Made by a program: the position numbers and the translations under genes
The notes under the pieces: generated by a model
The model's database searches: none
What the model was told of the DNA's origin: nothing
What the model saw: only the letters and a program-made list of their open reading frames with translations
DNA from: Paenibacillus caseinilyticus
Lineage (GTDB): Bacteria; Bacillota; Bacilli; Paenibacillales; NBRC-103111
NCBI RefSeq assembly: GCF_027533645.1
Contig: NZ_JAQAGY010000005.1
Coordinates: 1-64,000, forward strand
Direction: 5' to 3'
DNA length: 64,000 nt
Part shown: positions 44,348 to 52,471 of the stretch, in pieces
Layout: every line of letters starts with the position of its first letter
Numbering within the stretch: the first letter of the stretch is position 1

Positions 44348-47300
44348 TTACTGGGAGGAAACCTTATCCGCGATATATTGAACGTCCGAGGCATTGATCT
44401 TCCCGTCGTTGTTGATATCGAAGCGGGTATCGAAGTCTCCGAATCCCTGCTGACTTCCGCTCGCCTTGGAGATCAGGACGAGATCGCTAAGACCGACCCT
44501 TCCGTCATTGTCGAAGTCGCCGCCGCCGACATAGACCGTCAGTTTGGTGCCGGCCGGCAAAGTCTGAACGTGGCCTTGGCTGTCAGACAACGCGGAGCCG
44601 GGCAGCAGGGTCAGATCTGTCGCCCCGGCCTGGAGCGCTTTGAACTTCAGCGTGACCAGGTGCGGCCCGCCCGTCCGGCCCGGTACGGTACCGAGCAGGG
44701 CGCCGGACAGCTTCACTTGGCCCGTGGTGTAAGTGTTGGAGGAAAGAACCGCGGTGCGGCTCTCGGTCCCGAATTCCGGATGCAGCTTGACCTGGGCGAG
44801 CTTCAGACGGGACGGGTCATACTGCACCTTGGAGAGGAACCCGTACAAGTCTTCGGCCTGATCGGCCTTGAGATAAATCTCTAGTATCGAATTGGTGTCG
44901 ATGAACCCCGGCTTGGCTTGAAGCGAAAGTACGGAACCGCCAGGATCCGGATCCGGGCCGGGGCCGTACACGGCAGTCGTCACGCTGACGCTCGGATTGC
45001 CGGTACTGGTGTGGCCGGCCGCATCCCGGGCTGCCAAGCTGAACAGATAAGTCTGGCCGGAGGCCAAGCCATCGGCACGATAAGCGTACACGTTCCCGTT
45101 TACGCTGCCTAGCAGCTGCCCGTCCCGGTAAATATCATACGAAGTGACGGCCACATCATCCTGGGCGAGCGTCCAGTGCAGGGAAGCGCCAGTGTATGTT
45201 ACGTCCGTTACGCTGAGGAGGCTGCCCCCGGGCCATACCGGCGCCTGCGAGTCTCCGCTGTACGGCAGCTCCGGCGTGGTGACCACCGCTTCCGGATTGC
45301 CTGCGCTTTGGTTGAATTCATCCTCGGCGACTATCTTGAACCGGTATGTAGTAGCCGGGCTCAAGCCTGAGGCCGTATACTTGGTGACATTGCCGGCAAC
45401 TTCCCCGATGCGCACATCGTCACGATATATGGCATAGCGGAGAACGGCCTTATTGTCTTTCGCCGCCTTCCAAGCGAGCTTCGCGCCCGTATACGTAACA
45501 TCCGTTACGCTCAGACCCTTCCCGGTCGTCCAATAAGGGGGCCGGTCATCATACTCCGGCGCCTGGATGCTGATCTCAAGCGTATCGCTTCGATTGCCTA
45601 CGGTATCCTCGGCTTTGACCGAGAAGCGGTTGTAGTTATCCCGTTGCACTTCAATGTCGTATTGAAGCGTATCCTTGCCGGCGACACCGATCAGTTGATT
45701 GTCCCGGTAGATGGCATAGGCGGCGATGCCCTTGCCGTCCGTGGCGGCAGGCCAATGCAGCACGCCGGACTTGTAAGTCAGGTCCGTGACCGTCAGTTCA
45801 CCGCCTGCAGGCCAGGCCGGAGGAGTCTTGTCGATCTCCACGCTGCCGGTCAGTACTTGATAGAGGCCGGAGCCGAGCAGTTGATGCCACCCGCCAAGAG
45901 CGGGGAGGTGGAAGGTGCTTCCGAGGGAGGAGCTTACTTCGACCGCCTTGGCCGCTCCTGCCGGATGAATATAAGTCAGGGTCCCGTAGGTATAGGCGAC
46001 GGAACCGTCTTCGGCAAGGAATTGCAGCGCCGGAGCAGAGCTCAGGAACGTCAGCTGCTTCTCATCGCCTTGAGGCGAGCGGAGGAAAAGCTGTGCCGAA
46101 CCTGTGCCGCTTTTCTTGAGATAAGCGAACCAGCCCTTCTGGTACAAAAAGGCCGTGACCGAAGACATGTCGATGCCATCGTTCTGCTTCAGCACGGATG
46201 CCGACCGGCCGTCATACTTATAGACCTGCTGGCCGTCCGTGTAGACGACATCGCTTCCCGAGCGGATCAGACGGGTGAACGCTCTCTCGCCCTGCTCCAC
46301 CAGCCGGGTGACCGTACCGTCCGGATGGTAGCGGAACAGGCCTAAGCCTGCGAGGAGCGCGCTTCCGTCAGCATCCAGCAACGCATCCCAATAATAGTCA
46401 ACGGAAGAAGGATTGGGAATGACGGCGGTCTTGCCGTCTGCCGCATTCAGAATGTAGGTGCCGTCCGGCGCCATGTAAACCGCATAGCTGCCGTTCACGC
46501 TTCGGATCCGGGCGGTCTGCATTCCGCTGAGCCCGGGAGTGAGTTCCGTGAGCTTCGAGCCGTTCCACCATACCACCTGATAGCGGGGGTCGCGGATCCA
46601 ATCATCGGTGTGGATCTGGAAGATGGCTCCACTGCCGACCAGCTTCTCGTTCGCGGTCGGATAGGCGACCGGAGGAAGATCGGTCACTTCGCCGGTAGCG
46701 CGGTTCTTGATGTGCAGGCTGTCGCCCGCCTTGTACAGCAGACGGTCCGCATTCCAGTCGAGCAGCTTGCCGTCGACATGCAGCGATTCGGACAGGCGCT
46801 GGCTCCGTTCTACGTAAATTTCGCGCTCTACGGGAACCGACTGTTTGTCGTAGGTCGTGAAGTGGAGGGTGATTTGTGTGCCTTCATAGTCGGAGACGTC
46901 AAACCAGGTGTCCTTGCCGGCCTCGAGGTACAAGGACTTGCCGTGATAACTGCCGTCGACCGTATAGGCTACTTCCACATAGGTCTTCTCGCCGCTTCCG
47001 GTAACCGCTTCGCCCCGGAGCAGCACTTGGCCGCCCCGCACGACCGTGCCGTTCTCGGGCTGGACAATCTTGATAACGGTAGGACCGTTCAGGGCTACGT
47101 CTTGCTCCGCGGTGCCGGAGGCGCCTCCCGTAGTAACGACTGTCACCTTCAGCTTGTAGGTCCCCTGCGGGAGTCCCTCGAGGGAGATCTTCCCGCTCCA
47201 ATCGCTCCAGCTTAAGGCTTTCAGGGCTACCTTGCGGCCCTCCACCTCTGCCGTTACTTCCTTCAATTCATATTGCGAGTAAGCCAAGACCGTGATGTCC

Positions 47301-47437
47301 AGCTCGTCGAAGTTCTTGCCCGACAGCGTGGCCTTGCGGATCTGCACGGTGACTTCCCCGTCTTCCGCGAAGGCGGACAGCGGGATGAGTAACAGCAGCA
47401 TCAGGACCAAACCCCATACCCGGAAAGTGCTTTTCAT
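44348..47437 (-). CDS. Secreted protein with FN3 repeats, a cohesin domain and a C-terminal dockerin
   Basis: A 1029-aa secreted protein. Signal peptide at 1-25 (ending AFAEDGE). An Ig-like N-terminal part (to about 170) includes VQPENGTVVRGGQVLLRGE. A beta-rich, propeller-like middle (about 200-560) follows. Three fibronectin-type repeats of about 95 aa each begin near PPAWPAG, PPYWTTG and APVWPGG, sharing VTDVTYTG and YAIYRD. Then comes a cohesin domain of about 140 aa (LEIYLKADQAEDLYGFLSKV, VKLSGALLGTV), and finally a type I dockerin with two Ca-binding loops (DFDNDGRVGLSD, DINNDGKINASD). The start at 47437 follows AGGAGATTC; longer readings are not supported. No catalytic domain is seen, so it is likely an assembly or surface-attachment protein. 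Confidence 0.87.
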   Translation of the reverse strand: MKSTFRVWGLVLMLLLLIPLSAFAEDGEVTVQIRKATLSGKNFDELDITVLAYSQYELKEVTAEVEGRKVALKALSWSDWSGKISLEGLPQGTYKLKVTVVTTGGASGTAEQDVALNGPTVIKIVQPENGTVVRGGQVLLRGEAVTGSGEKTYVEVAYTVDGSYHGKSLYLEAGKDTWFDVSDYEGTQITLHFTTYDKQSVPVEREIYVERSQRLSESLHVDGKLLDWNADRLLYKAGDSLHIKNRATGEVTDLPPVAYPTANEKLVGSGAIFQIHTDDWIRDPRYQVVWWNGSKLTELTPGLSGMQTARIRSVNGSYAVYMAPDGTYILNAADGKTAVIPNPSSVDYYWDALLDADGSALLAGLGLFRYHPDGTVTRLVEQGERAFTRLIRSGSDVVYTDGQQVYKYDGRSASVLKQNDGIDMSSVTAFLYQKGWFAYLKKSGTGSAQLFLRSPQGDEKQLTFLSSAPALQFLAEDGSVAYTYGTLTYIHPAGAAKAVEVSSSLGSTFHLPALGGWHQLLGSGLYQVLTGSVEIDKTPPAWPAGGELTVTDLTYKSGVLHWPAATDGKGIAAYAIYRDNQLIGVAGKDTLQYDIEVQRDNYNRFSVKAEDTVGNRSDTLEISIQAPEYDDRPPYWTTGKGLSVTDVTYTGAKLAWKAAKDNKAVLRYAIYRDDVRIGEVAGNVTKYTASGLSPATTYRFKIVAEDEFNQSAGNPEAVVTTPELPYSGDSQAPVWPGGSLLSVTDVTYTGASLHWTLAQDDVAVTSYDIYRDGQLLGSVNGNVYAYRADGLASGQTYLFSLAARDAAGHTSTGNPSVSVTTAVYGPGPDPDPGGSVLSLQAKPGFIDTNSILEIYLKADQAEDLYGFLSKVQYDPSRLKLAQVKLHPEFGTESRTAVLSSNTYTTGQVKLSGALLGTVPGRTGGPHLVTLKFKALQAGATDLTLLPGSALSDSQGHVQTLPAGTKLTVYVGGGDFDNDGRVGLSDLVLISKASGSQQGFGDFDTRFDINNDGKINASDVQYIADKVSSQ

Positions 47438-47483
47438 TATGAATCTCCTCTCTTGGATCACAAAGGGACAGATGGCATCGTTG

Positions 47484-47539
47484 GATACAAATTGTATCAA
47501 AATGGGCGTAGTTACCCCAATTTTAATACAAAATGTATC
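47484..47539. promoter_or_regulatory. Repeated palindromic operator before the cohesin/dockerin gene
   Basis: GATACAA-A-TTGTATC (47484-47498) is a perfect 7-bp inverted repeat. A second, looser copy, ATACA-AAA-TGTAT flanked by a final C, is at 47526-47539, about 41 bp away. The spacing of about four helical turns suits cooperative binding of one regulator. The TACA-n3-TGTA core resembles sites of several winged-helix repressors, but the regulator is not identified. Confidence 0.65.
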
Positions 47540-47649
47540 ATGGTTATGTATCATTCTACAATTAAATCCAGCATCTCTCAATTAAAAAATCTTTAGAGAG
47601 AAAGACCCCCCCAAACCTGAAAACTTGTCCGTAAAAAATGGAAAATTGT

Positions 47650-47675
47650 GTTTCAGGAGGGAGAGCCCAGGTTAA
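47650..47675 (+). promoter_or_regulatory. Sigma-B-type promoter of glgC
   Basis: GTTTCA (47650-47655), 14 bases, GGTTAA (47670-47675). It matches the rsbV promoter in -35 and spacing, with one -10 difference, and lies about 60 nt before the start codon. Confidence 0.65.
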
Positions 47676-47736
47676 TCATAAGTATTATACGGTAGCGACG
47701 ACTACAGTTCATTAGCAGAAAGGTGCAGGTGAAATT

Positions 47737-48918
47737 ATGACTTCAGAGGCATGTGTTGCCATGCTGCTGGCTGGCGGCGAAGGACGCCGGCTCGGTGTGC
47801 TGACCCAAACGAAAGCAAAGCCTGCCGTACACTTCGGCGGAGCGTACCGGATCATCGACTTCGGCCTCAGCAACTGCAGAAATTCCGGAATCGACACGGT
47901 GGGTGTCGTAACCCAATATAAGGCCTCCTCCCTGCATGAGCATATCGGCAGCGGAGCTTCTTGGTCTCCAGAGCGAAAGGGCGTATCGGTGCTTCCTCCG
48001 AAGGACGGGGAATATGTGGGCACAGCGGACGCCGTCTATAAGAATATAGCTTTCCTTGAAGAGAAGCAGCCTGAACATGTGCTGATCTTGTCGGGAGACC
48101 ATATCTACCAGATGGATTACCGGCATCTGCTGGAGCGCCACGTGCGGACGGGCGCCGATGCGACGATCGCCGTAACCCCGGTGGCGTGGGAAGACGCGCA
48201 CCGCTTCGGCATCATGCGTTCGGATGAGAGAGGGCGCGTGGTGGAGTTCGCGGAGAAGCCGAAGCAGCCGAGGAGCAACCTCGCTTCCATGGGCATCTAT
48301 GTGTTCAAATGGTCTTATTTGAAACGCGTGCTGGAGCTCGATGCGGGGAATGCCGACTCGTCCCATGACTTCGGCAAAGACGTGATTCCTTATATGCTGC
48401 TGAACGGCGGACATCTGCAGACCTATTCCCATGAAGGATACTGGCGCGACGTCGGTACGATCGAGAGCTTGTGGGAAGCCCATATGGATCTGCTCGGCGA
48501 CCAGCCCAAGTTCCGCTGCAGCGGATCGGCATGGCCGATGTTCACCCCTGCGGTGCGCCACGGGGAGACCTATGTGGACCCGGCGGCCCGGGTGGGACAG
48601 TCTCTTATTGCCGGCAGCTGCCTTATCTACGGACAGGTGGAACGCTCGGTCGTGTCGCGCGGTGTCCATATCGGACAAGGCAGCGTCGTACGCAATTGCA
48701 TAGTTATGCCGGGTGCGCATATCGGCCGCAACGTCTACCTGCGCAACGCCATTATCGGCGAGGGAGCCGTGATCGCGGATGGAGCGACCGTAGGCAGCCT
48801 GTCCAAGTCGTCCATTGCGGTCATCGGGGATGCGGAGACCGTAATGAAGAAGAACGACAAAATGCCGAAGGTCTATATTCCGATGGGGCAGCTTCAGCAG
48901 CTGGAACATGTTCGTTAA
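47737..48918 (+). CDS. glgC: Glucose-1-phosphate adenylyltransferase GlgC
   Basis: A 393-aa ADP-glucose pyrophosphorylase, which makes ADP-glucose for glycogen synthesis. The N-terminal nucleotidyltransferase domain has MLLAGGEGRRLGVLTQTKAKPAVHFGG and YRIIDFGLSNC; ILSGDHIYQMDY holds the metal-binding Asp; EKPKQPRSNLASMGIYVF and YWRDVGTIESLWEAH are substrate motifs. The C-terminal part is a left-handed beta-helix of hexapeptide repeats. No glgA, glgB, glgD or glgP is adjacent. It is followed 39 nt later by a YflT-like stress gene, and a sigma-B-type promoter precedes it. Confidence 0.94.
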   Translation: MTSEACVAMLLAGGEGRRLGVLTQTKAKPAVHFGGAYRIIDFGLSNCRNSGIDTVGVVTQYKASSLHEHIGSGASWSPERKGVSVLPPKDGEYVGTADAVYKNIAFLEEKQPEHVLILSGDHIYQMDYRHLLERHVRTGADATIAVTPVAWEDAHRFGIMRSDERGRVVEFAEKPKQPRSNLASMGIYVFKWSYLKRVLELDAGNADSSHDFGKDVIPYMLLNGGHLQTYSHEGYWRDVGTIESLWEAHMDLLGDQPKFRCSGSAWPMFTPAVRHGETYVDPAARVGQSLIAGSCLIYGQVERSVVSRGVHIGQGSVVRNCIVMPGAHIGRNVYLRNAIIGEGAVIADGATVGSLSKSSIAVIGDAETVMKKNDKMPKVYIPMGQLQQLEHVR

Positions 48919-48957
48919 TACGAACATTAGAACAACTTACTAGGAGGCGTCAGCCCG

Positions 48958-49299
48958 ATGTTCCATTCCATCGTCGTAGCCAAGGGCGAACAAGAGGTGA
49001 AGCAGGCGGTCCGTGACTTCCAGTCGGCGGGCCGCGGTGTGGACCAGATCCAGATTCTGGCCCACGAGAACGTGAAGCTGGACAGGCTGTTCCAACCGAA
49101 GTATGCCAGCCGGATCGGATTCGTCGGCGAGAGTATGGCCCATACGGTCGCCCCGCTCTACAAATGCGAAGGGGCCGTTCTCCGGGAGAAGCTGCTTTCT
49201 CTCGGATTATCGTCTACAGCTGTGGAATACTATGAAGGAGAAATGGCCAAAGGAAGGATCGTCATTGCCGTCGATGACCAAACCGTGCTCCCTCATTAA
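48958..49299 (+). CDS. Second general stress protein 17M / YflT-like protein
   Basis: A 113-aa paralogue of the 36375-36809 protein, with the same layout: FHSIVVAKGEQEVKQAVRDF, GRGVDQIQILAHENVKLDRLF, RIGFVGESMAHTVAPLYKCEGAVLREKLLSLGLS and YYEGEMAKGRIVIAVD. It lacks the long Arg/Pro tail of the first copy. RBS AGGAGGCG. The 39-nt gap after glgC and absence of a terminator suggest one transcript. Function unknown beyond stress association. Confidence 0.82.
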   Translation: MFHSIVVAKGEQEVKQAVRDFQSAGRGVDQIQILAHENVKLDRLFQPKYASRIGFVGESMAHTVAPLYKCEGAVLREKLLSLGLSSTAVEYYEGEMAKGRIVIAVDDQTVLPH

Positions 49300-49385
49300 T
49301 ACCCCCGCGAGCTGAAAAAGCCTCTCGTGCTGCCAGCCCGCACCAAGCGTCTCCCGAAGCCGAATACGCAAAGGAAGTGGACAGG

Positions 49386-49988
49386 ATGAACAGGTGGAGT
49401 ATGACGTTAGTGATCAGTACGCTGGCCTTGGGCTTAACCGGTGCGGCTTGGATGGCAGGCCCGCAGGAGCAGGCTGCCGAGACTGCCGCAGCCCCTGCGG
49501 TGCAGGCGGTGAGCGTGGAATTGGCGGCTGCGCAGGAGGTGGGGGCAGAGACGCAGGCGGTTCAGGGAACGGAGGTTCCGGCCGCAGTTCCGGTCGTCGC
49601 TCCCGCATGGAAGCTGCAGAGAGTGAACGGATTATCGGTGGACGACGACCTCAAGACGCTGTATGAAATCAAAGGGGAACCTGCCGCAGTGGAGAAGGAC
49701 CCGTTGTTCAAGGATGAACAGATCTTCGTATATCCGGACTGCCGGGTGGGTCTGTACCAGAATTTCATTCAATATGTCATGGTTCCCGCTGATTCGGGAA
49801 TGATCGAGATCGACGGCCAGCGGCTGGAGTTATCGGCGGATTCGCTGAAGGCTGCGCTCGGCGAACCGGATTGGACGGCGGAGGACGGTCTTGTGTACCG
49901 GAGAGGACAAGCCGCATTGAAGCTTTTTATCTCGGCGGATACCGGCCTGCTGACATCCGTACATTATTTCCATTCTTCGCAATCCTAA
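49386..49988 (+). CDS. Exported protein of unknown function
   Basis: A 200-aa secreted or membrane-anchored protein. Residues about 1-25 form a signal segment (WSMTLVISTLALGLTGAAWMAG). An Ala/Val/Gln-rich linker (about 30-75) follows. The C-terminal domain (about 80-200) has two similar halves, LKTLYEIKGEPAAVEKD and LKAALGEPDWTAEDG, each followed by a beta-strand pair; this is reminiscent of small BLIP/SmpA-like folds but I do not recognise the family. The start at 49386 follows AAGGAAG. Possibly the end of the glgC unit. Confidence 0.65.
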   Translation: MNRWSMTLVISTLALGLTGAAWMAGPQEQAAETAAAPAVQAVSVELAAAQEVGAETQAVQGTEVPAAVPVVAPAWKLQRVNGLSVDDDLKTLYEIKGEPAAVEKDPLFKDEQIFVYPDCRVGLYQNFIQYVMVPADSGMIEIDGQRLELSADSLKAALGEPDWTAEDGLVYRRGQAALKLFISADTGLLTSVHYFHSSQS

Positions 49989-50012
49989 CCGATTCATACC
50001 GCAGAGGAAGGC

Positions 50013-50042
50013 ACCCGGGAGCCCAGGCATACTCGGGTTTTT
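50013..50042 (+). terminator. Weak terminator after the exported protein gene
   Basis: ACCCG (50013-50017) pairs with CGGGT (50034-50038), with a possible AG/CT extension inside, followed by five T. Confidence 0.5.
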
Positions 50043-50096
50043 GCCATGCTGACGTCAAATTCAGGAGGTACGAGGGGGGCTGCTGGAAAAGCGGCC

Positions 50097-50133
50097 AAAA
50101 AAAGAACGCTCCCGGCCAAAGCCGGTGCGTTCT
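50097..50133 (-). terminator. Terminator of the 52-aa protein gene (minus strand)
   Basis: AGAACGC...CCGGCC pairs with GGCCGG-like and GCGTTCT sequence (50103-50133). The A run 50097-50103 gives seven T on the minus strand. It lies about 20 nt after the stop codon. Confidence 0.85.
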
Positions 50134-50155
50134 GCAGTCTGTAGAGCCGGGCTGC

Positions 50156-50314
50156 TTAGAACATAGGGAATACGTACCGTACGAGGAAATAGAGGAAGCC
50201 GAAGAAGATCACGATGTAGGCGGCATACTTGATGAATGTCGAGGCCACCATACCGGAATCCATTCGGCGTTCCACGTGCCTTTGTTCGATCTCCACATTC
50301 TTGGTCGGTTCCAT
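50156..50314 (-). CDS. 52-aa single-pass membrane protein (sigma-B-type promoter)
   Basis: A short gene missed by length-filtered gene finders. MEPTKNVEIEQRHVERRMDS is a charged N-terminal half; the rest is a hydrophobic span (YAAYIVIFFGFLYFLV) ending RYVFPMF. AAAGGAG lies about 10 nt before the ATG; a closer out-of-phase ATG only 2 nt from that site reads an unrelated frame. A promoter of sigma-B form (50370-50395) and a strong terminator bracket it, which supports a real gene. Function unknown. The charged-helix-plus-one-span layout is somewhat like YqzM-type small proteins, but I do not claim homology. Confidence 0.75.
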   Translation of the reverse strand: MEPTKNVEIEQRHVERRMDSGMVASTFIKYAAYIVIFFGFLYFLVRYVFPMF

Positions 50315-50369
50315 CTTTCATCGCTCCTTTAGCTGAAATTCATGTTCGGACGCGTCTTCCTGACATCCA

Positions 50370-50395
50370 TTACCCGGACAAGAAAACGCTGAACC
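50370..50395 (-). promoter_or_regulatory. Sigma-B-type promoter of the 52-aa protein gene
   Basis: On the minus strand: GGTTCA (50390-50395), 14 bases, GGGTAA (50370-50375). Identical in both hexamers and spacing to the promoter before the 106-aa protein gene at 59734. Confidence 0.7.
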
Positions 50396-50514
50396 AGCAT
50401 GAAAGAAAGCGGATACAAAAAAGAAGATACAAGAAAGCGCTACCCGTGTAATTTGCACTAAAATCTGCTATGCTAGAAAGTAATCATCGGGTAGCGGAGG
50501 TAGAGGTAACGAGA

Positions 50515-50841
50515 ATGACGGCGGATAAATTCCAAGTGAGAACAGAATCGGGCCCGCAGGGCTCTATCTTGTATTTGACAGGTGAACTCGATCTCGGGAC
50601 GGCGAACCAGCTGCGTCTTGCTGCGGAAGCGCTGGCTCTGAGCCCCTTGCCGCTGAAGCTGAACTTGCGGGAGCTCACTTACATCGACAGTACGGGGATT
50701 GGGATCGTGGTCTCGATCCTGAAGAACAGGCAGACGGTGCAGATGAACCTGATTGCCGCAGAGGTTCCGGCCAAAATCAAGCGGCTGTTCGATATGACCG
50801 GATTATCCCGTTTCCTGGAGTTTGAGGGAGTGATCCGATGA
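50515..50841 (+). CDS. STAS-domain anti-anti-sigma factor, second RsbV-like copy
   Basis: A 108-aa STAS protein. The phosphorylatable serine is in LRELTYIDSTGIGIVVSIL, and the C-terminal helix EVPAKIKRLFDMTGLSRFL is close to the RsbV at 57918. The start at 50515 is chosen by AGAGGTAACGAG; a start 45 nt earlier is possible. Its stop overlaps the next start (ATGA), so it is coupled to an RsbW-like gene. RsbV proteins, when unphosphorylated, bind RsbW and free sigma-B. No sigma gene follows this copy, so it may feed the other circuit. Confidence 0.88.
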   Translation: MTADKFQVRTESGPQGSILYLTGELDLGTANQLRLAAEALALSPLPLKLNLRELTYIDSTGIGIVVSILKNRQTVQMNLIAAEVPAKIKRLFDMTGLSRFLEFEGVIR

Positions 50842-51308
50842 ACGGGGGGATGAGAGCTGTGCAGGATGCGTCCGGGAAAGAAGTGTGCCTTCGGCTGCCG
50901 CTTCATGCCGAAGGTCTCGTCACGGTTCGGATGACGCTGTACGGTATCGCCGTACGAATGGGCTACTCCTTCGAAGCCATCGAAGATTTGAAAGTGGCGG
51001 TAAGCGAAGCGTGCAATCATGCCTTGATCGGTCTGCGCGGCGACGGGCTGGAAGCCCAGCTGGTTCTGGTGTTCACCATGAGGGAAGCGGAGCTGGAGGT
51101 GCAGATCCGTATCCATGGTGCCCGGGTCACGTTCCGTGATGCCTTGGCGCCGGCAGGGGAGCTGCCGGGCGACCCTGCAGCGCTTGAGGCATTCGACAGC
51201 GCACGGATCGGCCTGTATCTGCTTCGGGCACTGGTGGATGAGATTCTGGTGCTGCCCGGCGAGGAAGAGGGTAGCGAAGAGATCCGGCTGCTGAAGCGCC
51301 TGGATTGA
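50838..51308 (+). CDS. RsbW-like GHKL protein with eroded ATP site
   Basis: A 156-aa protein clearly paralogous to the RsbW at 58301 (shared VRMTLYGIAVRMGY, EAIEDLKVAVSEACN, ALVDEILVL). In the ATP site three motifs differ from that copy. The N box reads EACNHALIGL instead of EACNNAVVHAY, losing the Mg-binding Asn. The G1 box reads RIHGARVTF instead of KDFGPSFNF, losing the Asp that contacts adenine. The G2 box reads DSARIGLY instead of NVGGLGIY, losing two glycines. The fold seems kept, so it may bind RsbV or a sigma factor without phosphorylating. That is inference. No sigma gene is adjacent. Confidence 0.85.
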   Translation: MNGGMRAVQDASGKEVCLRLPLHAEGLVTVRMTLYGIAVRMGYSFEAIEDLKVAVSEACNHALIGLRGDGLEAQLVLVFTMREAELEVQIRIHGARVTFRDALAPAGELPGDPAALEAFDSARIGLYLLRALVDEILVLPGEEEGSEEIRLLKRLD

Positions 51309-51410
51309 AGGACTGGGCGCAAGCGGAGGCGGGAAGGCAGGGATTCATCTCCTTCCGGTACGAGGCCTTTACGTTGTAAGGAAATTTGGCCCCGCCTGCG
51401 CCGGAATACG

Positions 51411-51455
51411 AAACAAGCCGTGGCTGCCCCTTCGGAGGGCAGCCACGGCTTGTTT
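51411..51455. terminator. Bidirectional terminator between convergent operons
   Basis: A perfect 19-bp stem (51411-51429 with 51437-51455, loop of 7). The ends are AAA and TTT, so either strand can use it: the rsbV/W-like pair from the left and the ABC operon from the right. Confidence 0.88.
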
Positions 51456-51502
51456 GGGTTTCTGCGGCCGCAGCCCTGCCTGCATAGCCTTTGCAGGCGG
51501 CC

Positions 51503-52465
51503 TTACCTTTTGGCCGGATCGTAGGGTTCGCCGAGGGCAGCCGGCGGGTAGGCGCGACCTACGGCGCCGGCCAGGACCAGAATGGTCAGCACGTAAGGCA
51601 GCATGTAGAGAAACTCCATCGGAATGCCCTTCGCGAACTCGAACAGCTGCACGAAGTTCTTCAGCGCCTGCGCGAAGCCGAAGAAGAGGGCGGCGCCCAG
51701 GGCACCGACGGGGTGCCATTTGCCGAAGATCATCGCGGCCAGGGCGATGAACCCTTGGCCCGAGATCGTATTGTGCGAGAAGTTGCTCGTCGTGGTCAGG
51801 GTGATCGTCGCCCCGCCTAGACCGGCCAGGGCTCCGCTGAGCAGAACGGCGGTATACCGCAGAGGGCTGACGCTGACGCCGAGCGTATCTGCCGCTCCCG
51901 GATGCTCTCCCACGGCCCGCAGCCGCAGGCCGAACGGGGTCTTGAAGAGCACGTACCAGACGACGCCCACCAGGATGAGAGCCAGGTAGGTGGTCGGGTA
52001 GGCATTGAACAGCGCCGTGCCGAGCAGCGGAATCTGCGACAAGACGGGAATGGCCGTCTTGTGGAATGCCGTATTCAGAGTCTCGGTCTGCCCGGAGCCG
52101 GCGAACAGAATCTTCACGAGATAGACCGTAGCGCCGGCGGACAGGAAGTTGATGACGACGCCGCTGACCACCTGGTCGGCCTTGAAGGTGATGGAGGCTG
52201 CGGCATGAATGACGGAGACGAGCATGGCGAACAGCAGACCGGCCGCGAGGCCGATCCACGGTGCCGCGCCGCTCAGGCCGGCCCCCTCGGCATAGTACGT
52301 GCCGACGGCCGAAGCGAAAGCGCCGCAGACCATGAGGCCTTCGAGGCCGATATTGACAACGCCGGAACGCTCGGAGAGTATGCCTCCGAGCGCGGTGAAG
52401 ATCAGCGCGGTGGAGAATACGAGCGTCGTGTTGATGAGCTCACCGGCAATGCGGAGAATATCCAT
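51503..52465 (-). CDS. BMP-type nucleoside ABC transporter permease (NupQ/YufQ-like)
   Basis: A 320-aa permease of the BPD_transp_2 type with about eight to ten spans. SGVVNIGLEGLMVCGAFA, ADQVVSGVVINFLSAGA, LRLRAVGEHPGAADTLGVSV and GFIALAAMIFGKWHPVGA are characteristic of the permease pair working with BmpA/NupN lipoproteins. It is the last of four genes in the order binding protein, ATPase, permease, permease, matching nupNOPQ, which imports guanosine and other nucleosides. Exact substrate not shown. Confidence 0.9.
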   Translation of the reverse strand: MDILRIAGELINTTLVFSTALIFTALGGILSERSGVVNIGLEGLMVCGAFASAVGTYYAEGAGLSGAAPWIGLAAGLLFAMLVSVIHAAASITFKADQVVSGVVINFLSAGATVYLVKILFAGSGQTETLNTAFHKTAIPVLSQIPLLGTALFNAYPTTYLALILVGVVWYVLFKTPFGLRLRAVGEHPGAADTLGVSVSPLRYTAVLLSGALAGLGGATITLTTTSNFSHNTISGQGFIALAAMIFGKWHPVGALGAALFFGFAQALKNFVQLFEFAKGIPMEFLYMLPYVLTILVLAGAVGRAYPPAALGEPYDPAKR

Positions 52466-52471
52466 GGCTGG

